NCBI GenBank assembly: GCA_034336665.1
Contig: JAPFBE010000080.1
Location: forward strand, 62,001-126,000
Source of the DNA: Luscinia megarhynchos
Lineage: Eukaryota > Chordata > Aves > Passeriformes > Turdidae
Reading direction: 5' to 3'
DNA length: 64,000 nt
Shown: positions 1-15,649 of the stretch, piece by piece
How positions within the stretch are numbered: position 1 is the stretch's first letter
How the letters are laid out: every line of letters begins with the position of its first letter
The notes under the pieces: generated by a model
The model's input: the letters and a program-made list of their open reading frames with translations, nothing else
Database searches by the model: none
Told to the model about the DNA's origin: nothing
Translations under genes and position numbers: made by a program

Positions 1-290
1 AGGGAGAGGGTCAGAAACACACCTGGGGCACACCTGGGGGGAGGAGCACACCTGGGGGAGGGGCACACCTGGGGAGGGGAGAGGGGTGACACACCTGGGA
101 CACACCTGAGACACACCTGGGGAGGGGAGACAGGTCAGAACACCTGGGGACACCTGGGGGAGGGGCACACCTGGGGGAACACCTGGAACACACCTGGGGG
201 AGGGGCACACCTGGGGAGGGCACACCTGGGAGGGGCACACCTGGGACACACCTGGGGGGCACGGGACAGGTGCTGGGGGACAGGGGGCAC
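1..290. repeat. CACACCTGGGG-type minisatellite
   Basis: Irregular units of CACACCTGGGG and GGAGGGG of about 11-24 bp, related to the adjacent 9-mer through CACCTG. No coding signal is seen on either strand. Confidence 0.85.
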
Positions 291-299
291 AGCCATGCT

Positions 300-5100
<4,801 letters not shown>

Positions 5101-5105
5101 CTCAC

Positions 5106-5257
5106 CTGCACGCGGGACTCGGGCAGGTTGATTTTCAGCGCCACCTCCTCGCGCATGAAGATGTCCGGGTAGCGCGTCTTGGCGAACAGCGCCTCCAGCA
5201 CGTCCAGCTGCGCGCGCGTGAACGTCGTGCGCTCGCGGCGCTGCTTGCGGGGCGTGC
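5106..5257 (-). CDS. CRX: CRX homeobox exon (152 bp)
   Basis: The acceptor is CCCCAG| at 5259-5258 and the donor CAG|GTGAG lies just after 5106. The 152 bases are free of stops and indels and translate to the OTX-class homeodomain up to L-P-E-S-R-V-Q, with the following exon expected to begin VWFKNRRAKC. The last ~59 bases (from the D-I-F-M-R-E-E-V-A codons to the donor) are repeated 13 more times downstream in transcription (922-5037). This is the only copy attached to the 5' part of the exon, so it is taken as the functional one. Confidence 0.93.
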
Positions 5258-6769
5258 CTGGGGAGGGACCCCCACTGGGGGAGGGGGTTAGGAGGACCCC
5301 CGAAATGGGGAGGGGGGTTGGGGGAGGGACCCCCGAATTGGGGGAGGGGGGTTGGGGGAGGGACCCCCCGAAATGGGGAGGGACCCCCGGGATTGGGGGA
5401 GAGACCCCCGGGAATGGGGAGGGAATTGGGAGAGACCCTCGGGATTGAGGGGAGACTCCCGGATTGGGGGAGGGGTTGGGGAGGGATCCCCCGAGATTGA
5501 GGAGGGAATTTGGGGAGAGACCCCCGAAATTGGGGAGAGACCCCCCGGGAATTGGGGAGAGACCCCCGAAATTGGGGAGGGACTGAGTGATTGAGGGAGG
5601 ACCCCAGATTTGAGGGAGGAGACCCCGGAAATTGGGGGAGGGGATTTGAGGGGACCCCCGAAGTGGGGATTGGGGAGAGACCTCGGGAATTGGGGAGGGG
5701 ATTGCGGAGGACCCCCGAGATTGGGGAGAGACTCCCAAAGAAATTGGGGAGGGGATTGAGGGAGAGACCCCCGAAATTGGGGAGAGACCCCCGGATTGAG
5801 GAGGGGGATTGGGGAGAGAACCCCCGGATTGGGGAGAGACCCTCCCGAAATGGGGAGGGACCCCCGGGATTGGGGAGGGGGATTTGGGGAAAGACCCCCG
5901 AGATTGGGGAGGGACCCCCGGAATTGGGGAGAGACCCCCGAAATTGGGGGAGTTTAGGAAATGAGAGAGACCCCGAGATTTGGAGAGAGCCCCGAAATTG
6001 GGGGAGGGGGATTGAGGAAGGGACCCCCGGGACCGGGGAGGGACCCCCAGGGATTTTGGGGTCCCCGGGAATTTTGGGGTACCGGGGGCTCCCCTGGGGG
6101 GGGGGGATTTTGGGGTCCCGGGGGATTTTGGGGTTTAGGCCCCCGGGGTATTTTGGGGTACAGGGGGATTTTGGGGTCCCCGGGGGGATCTTAGGGGGAT
6201 TTTGGGGGTCCCGGGGGGATATTTTGGGGTACCGGGGTATCCCACGGGGGGTATTTTGGGGTCCCGGGGGGGATTTTGGGGGATTTTGGGGTCCCGGGGG
6301 TATTTTGGGGTCCCGGGGGGTATTTTTGGGGTCCCTGGGGGTGGGATTTGGGGTCCCAGGGGGTATTTTGGGGTCCCCAGGGGGATTTTGGGGTACCGGG
6401 GGATATTTTGGGGGTCCCCAGGGGGTGGATTTTTGGGGGTCCCGGGGGTATTTTGGGGGTCCTGGGGGGATTTTGGGGGATTTTGGGGGGATTTTGGGGT
6501 CCCGGGGGGATATTTTGGGGTCCCGGGGGGATATTTTGGGGTACCGGGGGATATTTTGGGGGTCCCCGGGGGGTATTTTGGGGGTCCCGGGGGTGGGATT
6601 TTGGGGAGTCCCAGGGGGTATTTTTGGGGTCCCGAGGTTTTGGGGGTACTGGGGGATATTTTGGGGGTCCCGGGGGTTTTTGGGGTACCGGGGTATCCCA
6701 CGGGGGCGGCAGCAGCTCCAGGCCCAGCCCGTTGACGCCGAAGTGCGGCTGCTTCAGGTACGACATCAT
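5106..6769 (-). CDS. CRX: CRX/OTX5-type paired-like homeobox transcription factor, 5' part
   Basis: Two coding exons are visible on the minus strand: 6769-6689 (N-terminus) and 5257-5106 (first two-thirds of the homeodomain). The protein begins [15 protein letters not shown], the OTX-family N-terminus, and continues with [20 protein letters not shown], the canonical OTX/CRX homeodomain start. The 152-base length and split position of the second exon match my recollection of OTX genes. The remainder (recognition helix, WSP and OTX tail) must lie left of base 1 because positions 1-5100 hold only repeats. CRX/OTX5 is a nuclear factor that activates photoreceptor and pineal genes through TAATCC sites. 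CRX is preferred over OTX1/OTX2 because SELENOW and SLC8A2, its human chromosome 19 neighbours, are also here. A one-base indel before the exon 1 donor shifts the frame and is probably a sequence error. Confidence 0.88.
5265..6020. repeat. GGGGAGAGACCCCCGAAATT-type minisatellite in CRX intron 1
   Basis: About 35 units of 18-24 bp combining GGGGAGGGA, CCCCCG and AAATTG. Transcribed from the minus strand it is C/T-rich. It lies directly upstream of the homeobox-exon acceptor. Confidence 0.92.
6030..6690. repeat. ATTTTGGGGTCCCGGGGG minisatellite in CRX intron 1
   Basis: About 32 units of 19-21 bp with runs of four to five G on the plus strand, so quadruplex formation is plausible. One unit near 6,226-6,250 contains the last 20 bases of CRX exon 1 with its donor, showing recruitment of exon sequence into the array. 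Confidence 0.92.
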
Positions 6770-6780
6770 GGCGGGGGGGG
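6689..6780 (-). CDS. CRX: CRX first coding exon (start codon at 6769)
   Basis: The exon probably starts after the acceptor AG at 6782-6781 with 11 bases of 5'UTR, then two ATG codons (6769-6764) as in OTX proteins. It ends at a G|GTACCC donor (exon end 6689). Amino acids [20 protein letters not shown] read cleanly. The last codons should encode V-G-Y-P-G before the donor, but in the given frame they read P-P-P-W-D-T-P, so one base has been inserted (or two lost) in the run of C. The last 20 bases of this exon with the donor recur at about 6,226-6,250 inside the adjoining minisatellite. Confidence 0.85.
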
Positions 6781-6784
6781 CTGG

Positions 6785-7855
6785 AGGGACACGGGACACA
6801 CCTGGGGACACCTGAGGGACACCTGGGGGCACGGAAATACACCTGGGGACACCTGAGATGCAGCTGGGGACACCTGGGGTACACCTGGACACACCTGGGA
6901 CACACCTGGACACACCTGGGACACACCTGGGGACACACCTGGGCACACCTGGGCACACCTGGGGACACCTGGGACACACCTGGGGACACACCTGGACACA
7001 CCTGGGCACACCTGAGATACACCTGGGACACACCTGGGCACACCTGGGACACACCTGGACACACCTGGGCACACCTGAGATACACCTGGGCACACCTGGG
7101 ACACACCTGGGGCACACCTGGGCACACCTGGGACACACCTGGGACACACCTGGGCACACCTGGGGACACCTGGGGACACACCTGGGACACACCTGGGCAC
7201 ACCTGGGACACACCTGGAGCACACCTGGACACACCTGGGCACACCTGGGCACACCTGAGACACCTGGGCACACCTGGGCACACCTGGGGACACACCTGGG
7301 ACACACCTGGGACACACCTGGGCACACCTGGGCACACCTGGGGACACCTGGGCACACCTGGGCACACCTGGGACACACCTGGGACACACCTGGGACACAC
7401 CTGGACACACCTGGGCACACCTGGGGACACCTGGGACACACCTGGACACACCTGGGACACACCTGGGACACACCTGGGCACACCTGGGACACACCTGGGA
7501 CACACCTGGGACACCTGGACACCTGGGCACACCTGGGACACACCTGGGACACACCTGGACACACCTGGGCACACCTGGGCACACCTGGGACACCTGGGCA
7601 CACCTGGGCACACCTGGGACACACCTGGGCACACCTGGGCACACCTGCACTGGGACACACCTGGGCACACCTGAGATACACCTGGACACCTGGGACACAC
7701 CTGGGACACACCTGGGACACACCTGGGCACACCTGGGCACCTGGGACACACCTGGGACACACCTGGGACACACCTGGGACACACCTGGGCACACCTGGGC
7801 ACACCTGGGCACACCTGGGCACACCTGGGACACACCTGGGCACACCTGGGCACAG
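6785..7855. repeat. CACACCTGGGCACACCTGGGA minisatellite in the CRX 5' intron
   Basis: Roughly 75-80 copies of an 11-14 bp unit centred on CACCTGGG. On the CRX sense strand it reads CCCAGGTGTG, again a donor-like CAG|GTGTG. It lies between the first coding exon and the putative 5'UTR exon. Confidence 0.95.
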
Positions 7856-9130
7856 CTGTGCTGTCTCTGTCCCTCTCCCCGTGTCCCCCGTCCCCCTGAC
7901 AGCGATGTCCCCTGTCCGTGGTGTCCCTGTCCCTGTGTCCCCCCTGTCGTCCCTCTCTGTCCGTCTGTCCCCTGTCCCTCTGTCCCCGTGTCCCTCTGTC
8001 TGTCCCCTGTCCTCCCAATCCCGGTGTCCCCCCTGTCCCTCCCGGTCCCCGAGTCCCCTCTCAGCGATGTCCCCTGTCCCCTGTCCGTGCTGTCGCTGTC
8101 CCCGTGTCCCCAGAGCTCTGCTGTCCCTGTCCCTCTGTCCCCTGTCCGTCTGTCCCTTGTCCCTCTGTCCCTTCTCAACGATGTCCCTCTGTCCCTGTCC
8201 CTGGTGTCGCTGTCCCCCGTCCCTCTGTCCTTCTGTCTGTCCCTGGTGTCGCTGTCCCCTCCCAGCGATGTCCCCAGGGCTCTGCTGTCCCTGTCCCCCT
8301 GTCTGTCCCCTCTCCCCCCCAATCCCAGTGTCCCCCCTGTCCCCCCTGTCCCCTGTCCGTCTGTCCGTGGTGTCCTTCTGTCCCTCTGTCCCTCTGTCCC
8401 TCTGTCCCTCTCCCCAATCCCAGTGTCCCCCCGTGTCCTCCTCTCTGTCCCTCTGTCCCTCCCGGTCCCCGTGTCCCCCCTGTCCCGTCTCTCCGTGGTG
8501 TCCCTGTCCCTCTGTCCCTCTGTCCCCCTGTCCCCTCTCCCCCAGTCTCAGTGTCCCCTTTGTCCTCCCCCTGTCCCCTGTCCGTCTGTCCCTGTGTCCC
8601 TGTCCCTGTCCCTCTGTCCCCTGTCCCTGTCCCTGTGTTCCCAGAGCTCTGGTGGCTCTGTCCCCCTGTCCGTCTGTCCATGGTGTCCCTGTCCCTGTCC
8701 CCCAGTCCCTCCCGGTCCCCCTGTCCCCTGTCCCCTGTCCCTCCGTCCCTCTGTCCGTGGTGTCCCTGTCCCTGTCCCTGTGCTCCGAGAGCTCTGGTGG
8801 CTCTGTCCCCTGTCCGTCTGTCCGTGGCGTCCCTGTCCCCTCTGTCCTCCCGGTCCCCCTGTCCCCTGACAGCGATGTCTCTCTGTTCCTCTGTCCTCTG
8901 TCCTCTGTTCCTCTGTTGTCCCTGTCCTCTGTCCCTCTGTCCCTCTGTCCCTCTGTCCCTCTGTCCCTGTCCCTCTGTCCCCTGTCCCTCTGTCCCTCTG
9001 TCCCTCTGTCCCTCTGTCCCCTGTCCCTCTGTCCCTCTGTCCCTCTGTCCCTCTGTCCCTCCCCTGTCCCCCTCTGTCCCTGTCCCTCTGTCCCGTTTCT
9101 CCCCCAATCCCGGTGTCCCCCCCTGTCCCC
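7856..9130. repeat. CCCTGTCCCTCTGT pyrimidine-rich minisatellite
   Basis: Dense TGTCCC/CTCTGTCC units with larger periodic blocks (for example repeated CCAGAGCTCTG at about 8,110, 8,280, 8,640 and 8,788). Open frames rich in Ser/Pro/Leu or Arg/Gly/Thr here are low-complexity read-through. Confidence 0.93.
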
Positions 9131-9154
9131 CCCTGTCCCCCCGTCCGGCCGTAC

Positions 9155-9263
9155 CTGCGGGTGGCGCGGTGCCGGTGCCGGTGACAGGGACAGGGATGGG
9201 ACAGGGACAGGGACAGGGACAGGGACAATCGCGACAGGGACAGGGATGGGACAGGGACAATCG

Positions 9264-9320
<57 letters not shown>

Positions 9321-9400
9321 TGGGACAGTCGCGACAGGGATGGGACAGGGACAATTGGGACAGGGACAGGGATGGGACAAGGACAGGGATGGGACAATCG

Positions 9401-9431
<31 letters not shown>

Positions 9432-9580
9432 ACAGGACAGGGACAATCGCGACAGGGACAGGGACAGGGATGGGACAGGGACAGGGACAGTCGCGACAGG
9501 GATGGGACAGGGACAGGGATGGGACAGTCGCGACAGGGCCGGGGCCGGCGGCGCTGCCGGGGGAGGCGCCCCCGCGCCGG
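9155..9580 (-). other. CRX: Probable CRX 5'UTR exon with donor at 9155
   Basis: On the minus strand a good donor CCGCAG|GTACGG ends an exon at 9155, downstream of a TATA-like element and homeodomain sites at 9,590-9,700. OTX-family genes commonly have non-coding leader exons, which fits. The inferred exon would contain the GGGACA array. Inference only; transcript data would settle it. Confidence 0.45.
9180..9540. repeat. (GGGACA)n hexamer microsatellite
   Basis: GGGACA and GGGATGGGACA units interspersed with about eight copies of TCGCGACA. If the 5'UTR exon assignment is right, this array is transcribed within the CRX leader. Confidence 0.93.
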
Positions 9581-9586
9581 GGGGGA

Positions 9587-9700
9587 GCTTTAAGTAGCCC
9601 GGTGATGTCACCCCTAATCCGGGGACAGGGGGGGGACATCGGGGACATCGGTGACATCGGTGACATTGGCCCCGGCTAATCCCCAGCGGCGCTAATTAAC
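9587..9700 (-). promoter_or_regulatory. CRX: Candidate CRX promoter with OTX/CRX and homeodomain sites
   Basis: A short non-repetitive block contains two TAATCC sites (9615-9620, 9677-9682; GGATTA on the sense strand), a TAATTAA homeodomain site (9693-9699), a CRE-like TGATGTCA (9603-9610) and a TATA-like TACTTAAAG on the minus strand (9588-9596). TAATCC is the binding site of CRX/OTX proteins and TAATTA of retinal factors such as RAX/VSX2. Order and orientation suit transcription to the left, toward CRX. Confidence 0.65.
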
Positions 9701-9724
9701 GGGGGGCGGGGGGCAGCGGGGACA

Positions 9725-10215
9725 GCGCGGGGACAGCGGGGGGACACTGGGGGATTGGGAACATTGGGGGACACTGGGGGACACTGGGGGGCATTTGGGG
9801 ACATTGGGGGGACACTGGGGGACATCGGGGGGACACTGGGGGACACATTGGGGGACATTGGGGACATTGGGGGACATTGGGGACAGTGGGAACATTGGGG
9901 GACACTGGGGGGGACATCGGGGGACATCGGGGGACATCGGGGGGACACTGGAGACACTGGGGGACACTGGGGACATTGGGGAGGGACACTGGGGCACACA
10001 TTTGGGGACATTTGGGGACATTTGGGGACATTTGGGGACACTGGGGAGACAATGAGGACAATGGGGGGACACTGGGGGGACATTGGGGGACACCAGGCGA
10101 CAACAGGGACAGTGGGGGGGACACTGGGGACATTTGGGGACATTTGGGACATTTGGGGACACATTTGGGGGGACACTTGTGACATTTTGGGGACATTTGG
10201 GGACACGCCCACGGG
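9725..10215. repeat. GGGGACATTGGGGGACACTGG minisatellite
   Basis: About 40 units of GGGGACATT/GGGGACACT, 10-12 bp each, upstream of the CRX promoter. Frames reading MSPNVPNVPK or GTLGDIGG are repeat read-through. Confidence 0.94.
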
Positions 10216-10225
10216 TGACACCGCC

Positions 10226-10810
10226 GCTGCTCTCGTGGGATTTTATTTTATTTTATTTTATTTTATTTTATTTTATTTTATTTTATTTTATTTTATTTTA
10301 TTTTATTTTATTTTATTTTATTTATTTTTTATTTTATTTTATTTTATTTTTATTTTATTTTTTGTTTTTTTTATTTTATTTTATATTTTATTTTATTTTA
10401 TTTTATTTTATATTTTATTTTATTATTTTTGTTTTGTTTTTTATTATTTTATTTTATTTTATTTTTTAATTATTTTATTTTATTTTATTTTATTTTATTT
10501 TATTTTATATTTTATTTTATTTTATTTTATTTTATTGTATTTTATTTTATATTATTATTTTTGTTTTGTTTTTCATTTTATTTTATTTTATATTTTATTT
10601 TATTTTATCTTATTTTATTTTATTTTATTTTATTTTATTTTATTTTATTTTATTTTATTTTATTTTAATTTTTTAAAATTTTATTTTATTTTATTTTATT
10701 ATTTCCCATTCTATTTTAAACAATTTAATTTTATTTAATTTTAATTTTTAATTTTATTTTTATTTTATTTTATTTTATTTTATTTTATTTTATTTTATTT
10801 TATTTTTTGG
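10226..10810. repeat. (TTTTA)n pentanucleotide microsatellite, about 580 bp
   Basis: Nearly pure TTTTA with occasional TTTTTG and AATT interruptions. It marks an abrupt change from G-rich to AT-rich composition. Phe/Ile/Tyr-rich open frames here are artefacts. Confidence 0.97.
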
Positions 10811-10919
10811 ATTTTTTTGGTTTTTTGGGTTTTTTGGGGAGGGGAGGGGACAAGGAGGGGGGAGGTGACACTCCCGGGGGGGGGAGGGGACACAAATTGG
10901 GGAGGGGTCCCGAAATTTG

Positions 10920-11690
10920 GGGGTGAAATTCAGGAACAATTAAAAAAAAAAATTAAAAAAAATTTTAAAAAATTGATGCTGGAATTGTAAAAAAAATTAA
11001 TTAAAAAAATTAAAAATTCGACATTTCTGCCCCTCCCCCCATATCCAAATTTCTCCCCCCCCCCAAAAATTTTGGGAGGGAATTTCAGGAACAATTTTAA
11101 AAAAAATTTAAAAAAAATTTTAAAAAATTTTAAAAATTCGAAATTTTTTTTGGGTGGGGGAGGGAATTTTAGGAACAATTAAAAAAAAAAAATTGATGCT
11201 GGAATTGTAAAAAAATCAATTTTTAAAAAAATTAAAAATTCCTAAATTTCTGCCTCTCCCCCACCCCTCACCCCCCACATTTCCCCCCCTCCAAATTTTT
11301 GGTGCAGGGGAAATTTCAGGAACAATTTTTAAAAAAAATTAAAAAAATAAAAATAAAAAATTCATGCTGGAATTGTTTAAAAAAAATTAAAAAAAAATCC
11401 GAAACTCCTGCCCCTCCCCCCATCCAAATTCACCCCCAAATTTTTATTCGGGGGGGGAAATTTAGATACAATTTTTTAAAAAAATTTAAAAAAAATTAAT
11501 GCTGCAATTGTAAAAAAAGTAAAATCCGAAATTCCTGCCCCTCCCCCCACCCAAATTCACCCCCCAAAATTTTTTTTTGGGGGGAGGGGTAATTTCAGCA
11601 ACAATCCCCCCAAAAAATAAATTAAAAAATTTATGGAATTGTTAAAAAAAAGAATTTAAAAATTAAAAAAAAAGAAAAAGAAAAAAAAAT
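10920..11690. repeat. About 6 copies of an AT-rich ~130-160 bp tandem unit
   Basis: Each unit contains AGGAACAATT, an A-rich block, 'GATGCTGGAATTGT', another A-rich block, then CTGCCCCTCCCCCCA. Copies start near 10,930, 11,088, 11,172, 11,308, 11,465 and 11,597. No coding potential is seen. Confidence 0.88.
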
Positions 11691-11699
11691 TTCCCAAAT

Positions 11700-12225
11700 T
11701 CCTGCCCCTCCCCACCCAAATTTTTTGGGGAAAAATTCGAAAAAGGGAAAAAAATTTGGGAAACGGGGGGAGGGAGGAAATCAAAAATTTTTGGGGAGGG
11801 GGCGCTGGAATTTTAACTGGAAAAAAAATAAAACAAAAAACCAAAAACTGCAAAAATTTTGGGATTTGCCAAATCCGGGAAATTTCTCCCAAAAAACCCC
11901 AAAAAAATTTAAAAAGAAGGGGGAGGGGAATTCCCAGGGTGGGGAGGGGCGCGGGGGGAGGGCGGTTCCGGCGCGTTCCAGACGCGGATTTGGGGGGATT
12001 AACCCAAATCCGGGGGGAGAGGGCGGGGGGTGGGGGGAGGGGCGGGGGAGGGCAGAGACCCCCGGGGGGAAAAAAAATTAAAAATTTGGGAACGGAAATT
12101 TGGGAATTTTTTTTTGTTTTTTTAATTTTTTTTTGGGTGAAATAAAAGAAAAGAAATGGAATTATTTGGGGTGGGGGAGGGGCCGGGAGGGGAAAAAAAA
12201 TTAAATTTAAAATTTGATTATTTGG
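11700..12225. other. Non-genic AT/GC-mixed spacer
   Basis: Mixed A-runs and G-rich stretches. A GC-rich patch at 11,930-12,065 includes a possible derivative of CpG-island DNA. I see no exon, RNA gene or promoter here. Confidence 0.6.
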
Positions 12226-12229
12226 GGTT

Positions 12230-12960
12230 AAAAAATTTCCAAAAATTAAAATTTATCGGTATCAAAATGTCAATAATCGAATTAAAAATCGATTTATTTG
12301 TGTCAAAATCTTAATAATTCTAATTAAAGTTTAATTATTTATATTAAAATCTCAATAATTAATTTATAAATCGAATCATTTCCGTCAAAATTTTAATAAT
12401 TTTAATTAAAAATGGATTATTTGTATCAAAATCTCAATAATTTATTTAAAAATCGAATTATTTGTGTTAAAATCTCAATAATTCTAATTAAAAATCGATT
12501 ATTTATATTAAAATCACAATAATTGATTTAAAAATCGAATTATTTGTGTCCAAATTTTAATAACTCTAACTAAAATTTAATTATTTAAATTAAAATCTCA
12601 ATAATTGATTTATAAATCGAATTATTTGCGCCAAAATCTTAATAATTCTAATTAAAAATTGATTATTTATATTCAAATCTCAATAATTGATTTAAAAATA
12701 TAATTATTTGCGCCAAAACTTTAATAATTTTAATTAAAATTTGACGATTTATATTAAAATCTCAGTAATTTGATTTTAAAATCGAATTATTTGTGTCCAA
12801 ATTTTAATAATTCTAATTAAAAATGGATTATTTATATTCAAATCTCAATAATTTGATTTTGAAATCTCAATAATTTGATTTTTAATTCGATTATTTGTTC
12901 TATAAAAATCGGAATTTGTTATTAAAATCCTCTCCAGAAAAATCAGAAATTATTAAATTA
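12230..12960. repeat. AT-rich ~60-bp tandem repeat (TCAATAATTGATTTAAAAATCG type)
   Basis: About 11 units, each with AATTATTTGTGTC, AAAATCTTAATAATTCTAATT and a short spacer. Copies alternate between two sub-types. Confidence 0.9.
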
Positions 12961-14060
12961 TTAAAATTCTCGGCACTGAGAAAAAAATCGGATTTTTAAT
13001 TCAAAAATTCTTTTTTTTAATATAAAGTTTTATTGAAAATGGGACAATTCCACGGAAATCAAATTTGCACAAATCCCAAATCTCGATTATTTAATATAAA
13101 ATTAATCAAAATTAAAAATTATTAAATTCCTTTGGGATGAGAAAAAATTCGAATATTTTAAATAAAAAATTCAATTTACATTTTTTTAATATAAAAAATG
13201 GACAATTCCACGGAAATCAAATTTGCACAAATCCCAAATCCCGATTATTTTAATATAAAATGATATCAAAATTAAAAATTATGAAATCCTTTTAGAATGA
13301 GAAAAAAAATTCGATTATTTAATAAAAATTCTATTTTAAAATCTTTTTTTAATATCAAAATGAGATAATTCCACAAAAATCAAATTTCCACAAATCCCAA
13401 ATCTCGATTATTTTAATATAAAATGATATCAAAATTAAAAATTATTAAATCCTTTTAGAATGAGAAAAAAAAATTCGGAGATTTAATAAAAACTTCGGAT
13501 TAAAATTTTTTTTTTAATATAAAAAAGAGACAATTCCACGGAAATCAAATTTTCACAAATCCCAAATCCCGATTTTTTTAATATAAAATGATATCAAAAT
13601 TTAAAATTATTAAATCCTTTCAGGATGAGAAAAAAATTTCGGATTTTTAATAAAAATTCTAATTAAAAAATTCTTTTTTTTAAATAAAAAAATTGGATAA
13701 TTCCACAGAAATGAAATTTCCACAAATCCCAAATTCCGATTATTTAATATAAAATGATATCAAAATTAAAAATTATTAAATCCTTTTAGAATGAGAAAAA
13801 AAATTCGAATATCTAATAAAAATTCTATTTTAAAATCTTTTTTTAATATCAAAATGAGATAATTCCACAAAAATCAAATTTCCACAAATCCCAAATCTCG
13901 TTTTTTTTAATAAAATTAATCAAAATTAAAAATTATTAAATTCCTTCGGGATGAGAAAAAATTCGAATATTTAAAATAAAAAATTTAATTTGAAATTTTC
14001 TTCTAATATCAAAAGGAGATAATTCCACAGAAATCAAATTTTCCGATTTTTATTTTTTTT
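12960..14060. repeat. ~155-170 bp AT-rich tandem repeat, about 6-7 copies
   Basis: Recurring landmarks are ACAATTCCACGGAAATCAAA, CACAAATCCCAAATC, AATATAAAATGATATC and TTAAATCCTTT(T)AGAATGAG. Copies begin near 13,028, 13,200, 13,365, 13,528, 13,696 and 13,858, so the spacing is very regular at about 165 bp, close to nucleosomal length. Confidence 0.9.
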
Positions 14061-14330
14061 TTAAATTTCAATATTTTGACCCTCCCCCCTCCCCCCCCCC
14101 GGCCCCTCCCCCCCCGACCTCGCGCGCCCGCCCCTCCCCCTAATCCCGATTTTTCGGGATATTTTTTATCCCGAGCAGAGCCCCGGGATCCGCCCCCTCC
14201 CCACCCCCCGGGGCCCCCTCCCCACCCCCCAAAAATTTTGGGAATCCCCCGGCAAAAAAAAAAAAAAAAATTGGGTGAAATTAGGAGAAAATTTGGGAAT
14301 TTTTTTTAAAATTTTCTTTTATTTTAGGAA
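14060..14330. other. Non-genic C-rich then A-rich spacer
   Basis: CCCCTCCCCCC-rich DNA followed by an A-run and an AAATTTGGG stretch. No gene or RNA signal is visible. Confidence 0.6.
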
Positions 14331-14760
14331 GGAGAAGCCACGCCCACCCCAATTAACCCCCCATTAATTAATTAATTAACCCAAATCACGAAATGTTGAA
14401 ATAAAATAAAAATTTGAGGAATCCCCAAAAAAATTTTGGGTGAAATTCCGAGAAAAATTGGGAATTTTTTTAAAAAAATTTTATTTTAGGAAGGAGAAGC
14501 CACGCCCACCCCAATTAACATCCATTAATTAATAAACTCCCATTAATTAATTAACTCCAATTAATTAATTAATTAACCCAAATCCCGAAATTTTGGGATG
14601 AAATAAAAAATCTGAGGAATCCCAAAAAAAATTTTAGGTGAAATTCCAAAGAAATTTGGGAATTTTTGTTTTTATTTTATTTTATTTTAGGAAGGAGAAG
14701 CCACGCCCACCCCAATTAACCCCCCATTAATTAATTAACCCCCATTAATTAATTGAACCC
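14326..14760. repeat. Three ~180-bp tandem copies containing GGAAGGAGAAGCCACGCCCA
   Basis: The landmark occurs at about 14,326, 14,489 and 14,688, each followed by AATTAACCCCCATTAATTAA-type DNA and an AAATCCCAAAATTTTGGGAT block. Spacing is about 165-200 bp. Confidence 0.88.
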
Positions 14761-15034
14761 AAATCCCAAAATTTTGGGATAAGGGGGGAATCTGAGAATC
14801 CCAAAAAAATTTTGGGTGGAATTCCCAAAAAAAAAAAAAAAAATCAGGAATTCCCAAAACCCCCAAAAATTCCCCAAATTCCCGATTTGAACAGAAAAAA
14901 AAAATAAATTTGGGAAAATCAACCCAAAAACTCCAAAATTTTGGGAATTTTGGGATAAAATGGCGGGAATTTGAGGAAAGTCCAAAAAATTTTGGGAGGA
15001 AATTTGGGGATTTTTTTTTTTTTAAATTTCCTTT

Positions 15035-15040
15035 ATTGAT
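15035..15040 (-). terminator. Candidate polyadenylation signal (AATAAA), distal copy, H3.3 side
   Basis: TTTATT on the plus strand gives AATAAA on the minus strand, downstream of the H3.3 stop codon. An identical copy lies about 503 bp upstream in transcription at about 15,536-15,541. Either could end the H3.3 transcript. Confidence 0.45.
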
Positions 15041-15535
15041 TTGGGATCGCAGCAGCCCCTCCCCCTCTGCCCAAAATCCCCGTTTTTCACCCCAAAACCT
15101 CGTGTAGAAAAATGGGAATTCCCAAAATTCCAAAGAATTCCCAAAATTCCAAAGAATTCCCAAAACTCCAAAAAATACCCAAAATTCCCGATTTGGAAAT
15201 TCCAAATCCACCCAAAAAACCCCAAAAAGAACCAAAAAAAAAAGGGAAAACTGCCCAAAAAAACTCCAAAATTTGGGAATTTTTGGGATAAAAGGGCGGG
15301 AATTTAAGGAATCCCCCAAAAAAATTTTGGGTGGAATTCCCATAAAAAAAAAAAAAAAAAAAATCAGGAATCACCAAAACCCCCCAAAATTCCCCAAATT
15401 CCCGATTTGGACATCCCAAACCCACCCAAAAAATAAAAAAATAAACAAAAAAACCCCCCAAAAATCGGGAAAACAACCCCAAAAATCTCCGGAATTTTTG
15501 GGAATTTTGGGATTTTTTTTTTTTAAATTTCCTTT

Positions 15536-15541
15536 ATTGAT
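15536..15541 (-). terminator. Candidate polyadenylation signal (AATAAA), proximal copy, H3.3 side
   Basis: Second copy of the CAATAAAGG context, about 1.26 kb past the H3.3 stop. It lies next to a non-repetitive stretch (15,610-15,655) that may be true 3'UTR. Confidence 0.45.
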
Positions 15542-15649
15542 TTGGGATTGCAGCAGCCCCTCCCCCTCTGCCCAAAATCCCCGTTTTTCACCCCAAAAAA
15601 AAAAAAAAACCCGCGCGTAGAAAAGCCGGGAGGCGCCGAGCGTACAAAA

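Noticed and set aside
6135..9666. Open frames of 370-1070 codons on both strands (Gly-Thr-Asp-Arg, Cys-Pro-Gly-Val or Pro-Cys-Pro rich)
   Set aside because: They are read-throughs of CACCTGGG, TGTCCC and GGGACA repeats. Only the 28 codons of CRX exon 1 within one of them are real.
10226..10740. Hydrophobic Phe/Ile/Leu/Tyr-rich frames that resemble membrane proteins
   Set aside because: Translation of the (TTTTA)n microsatellite.
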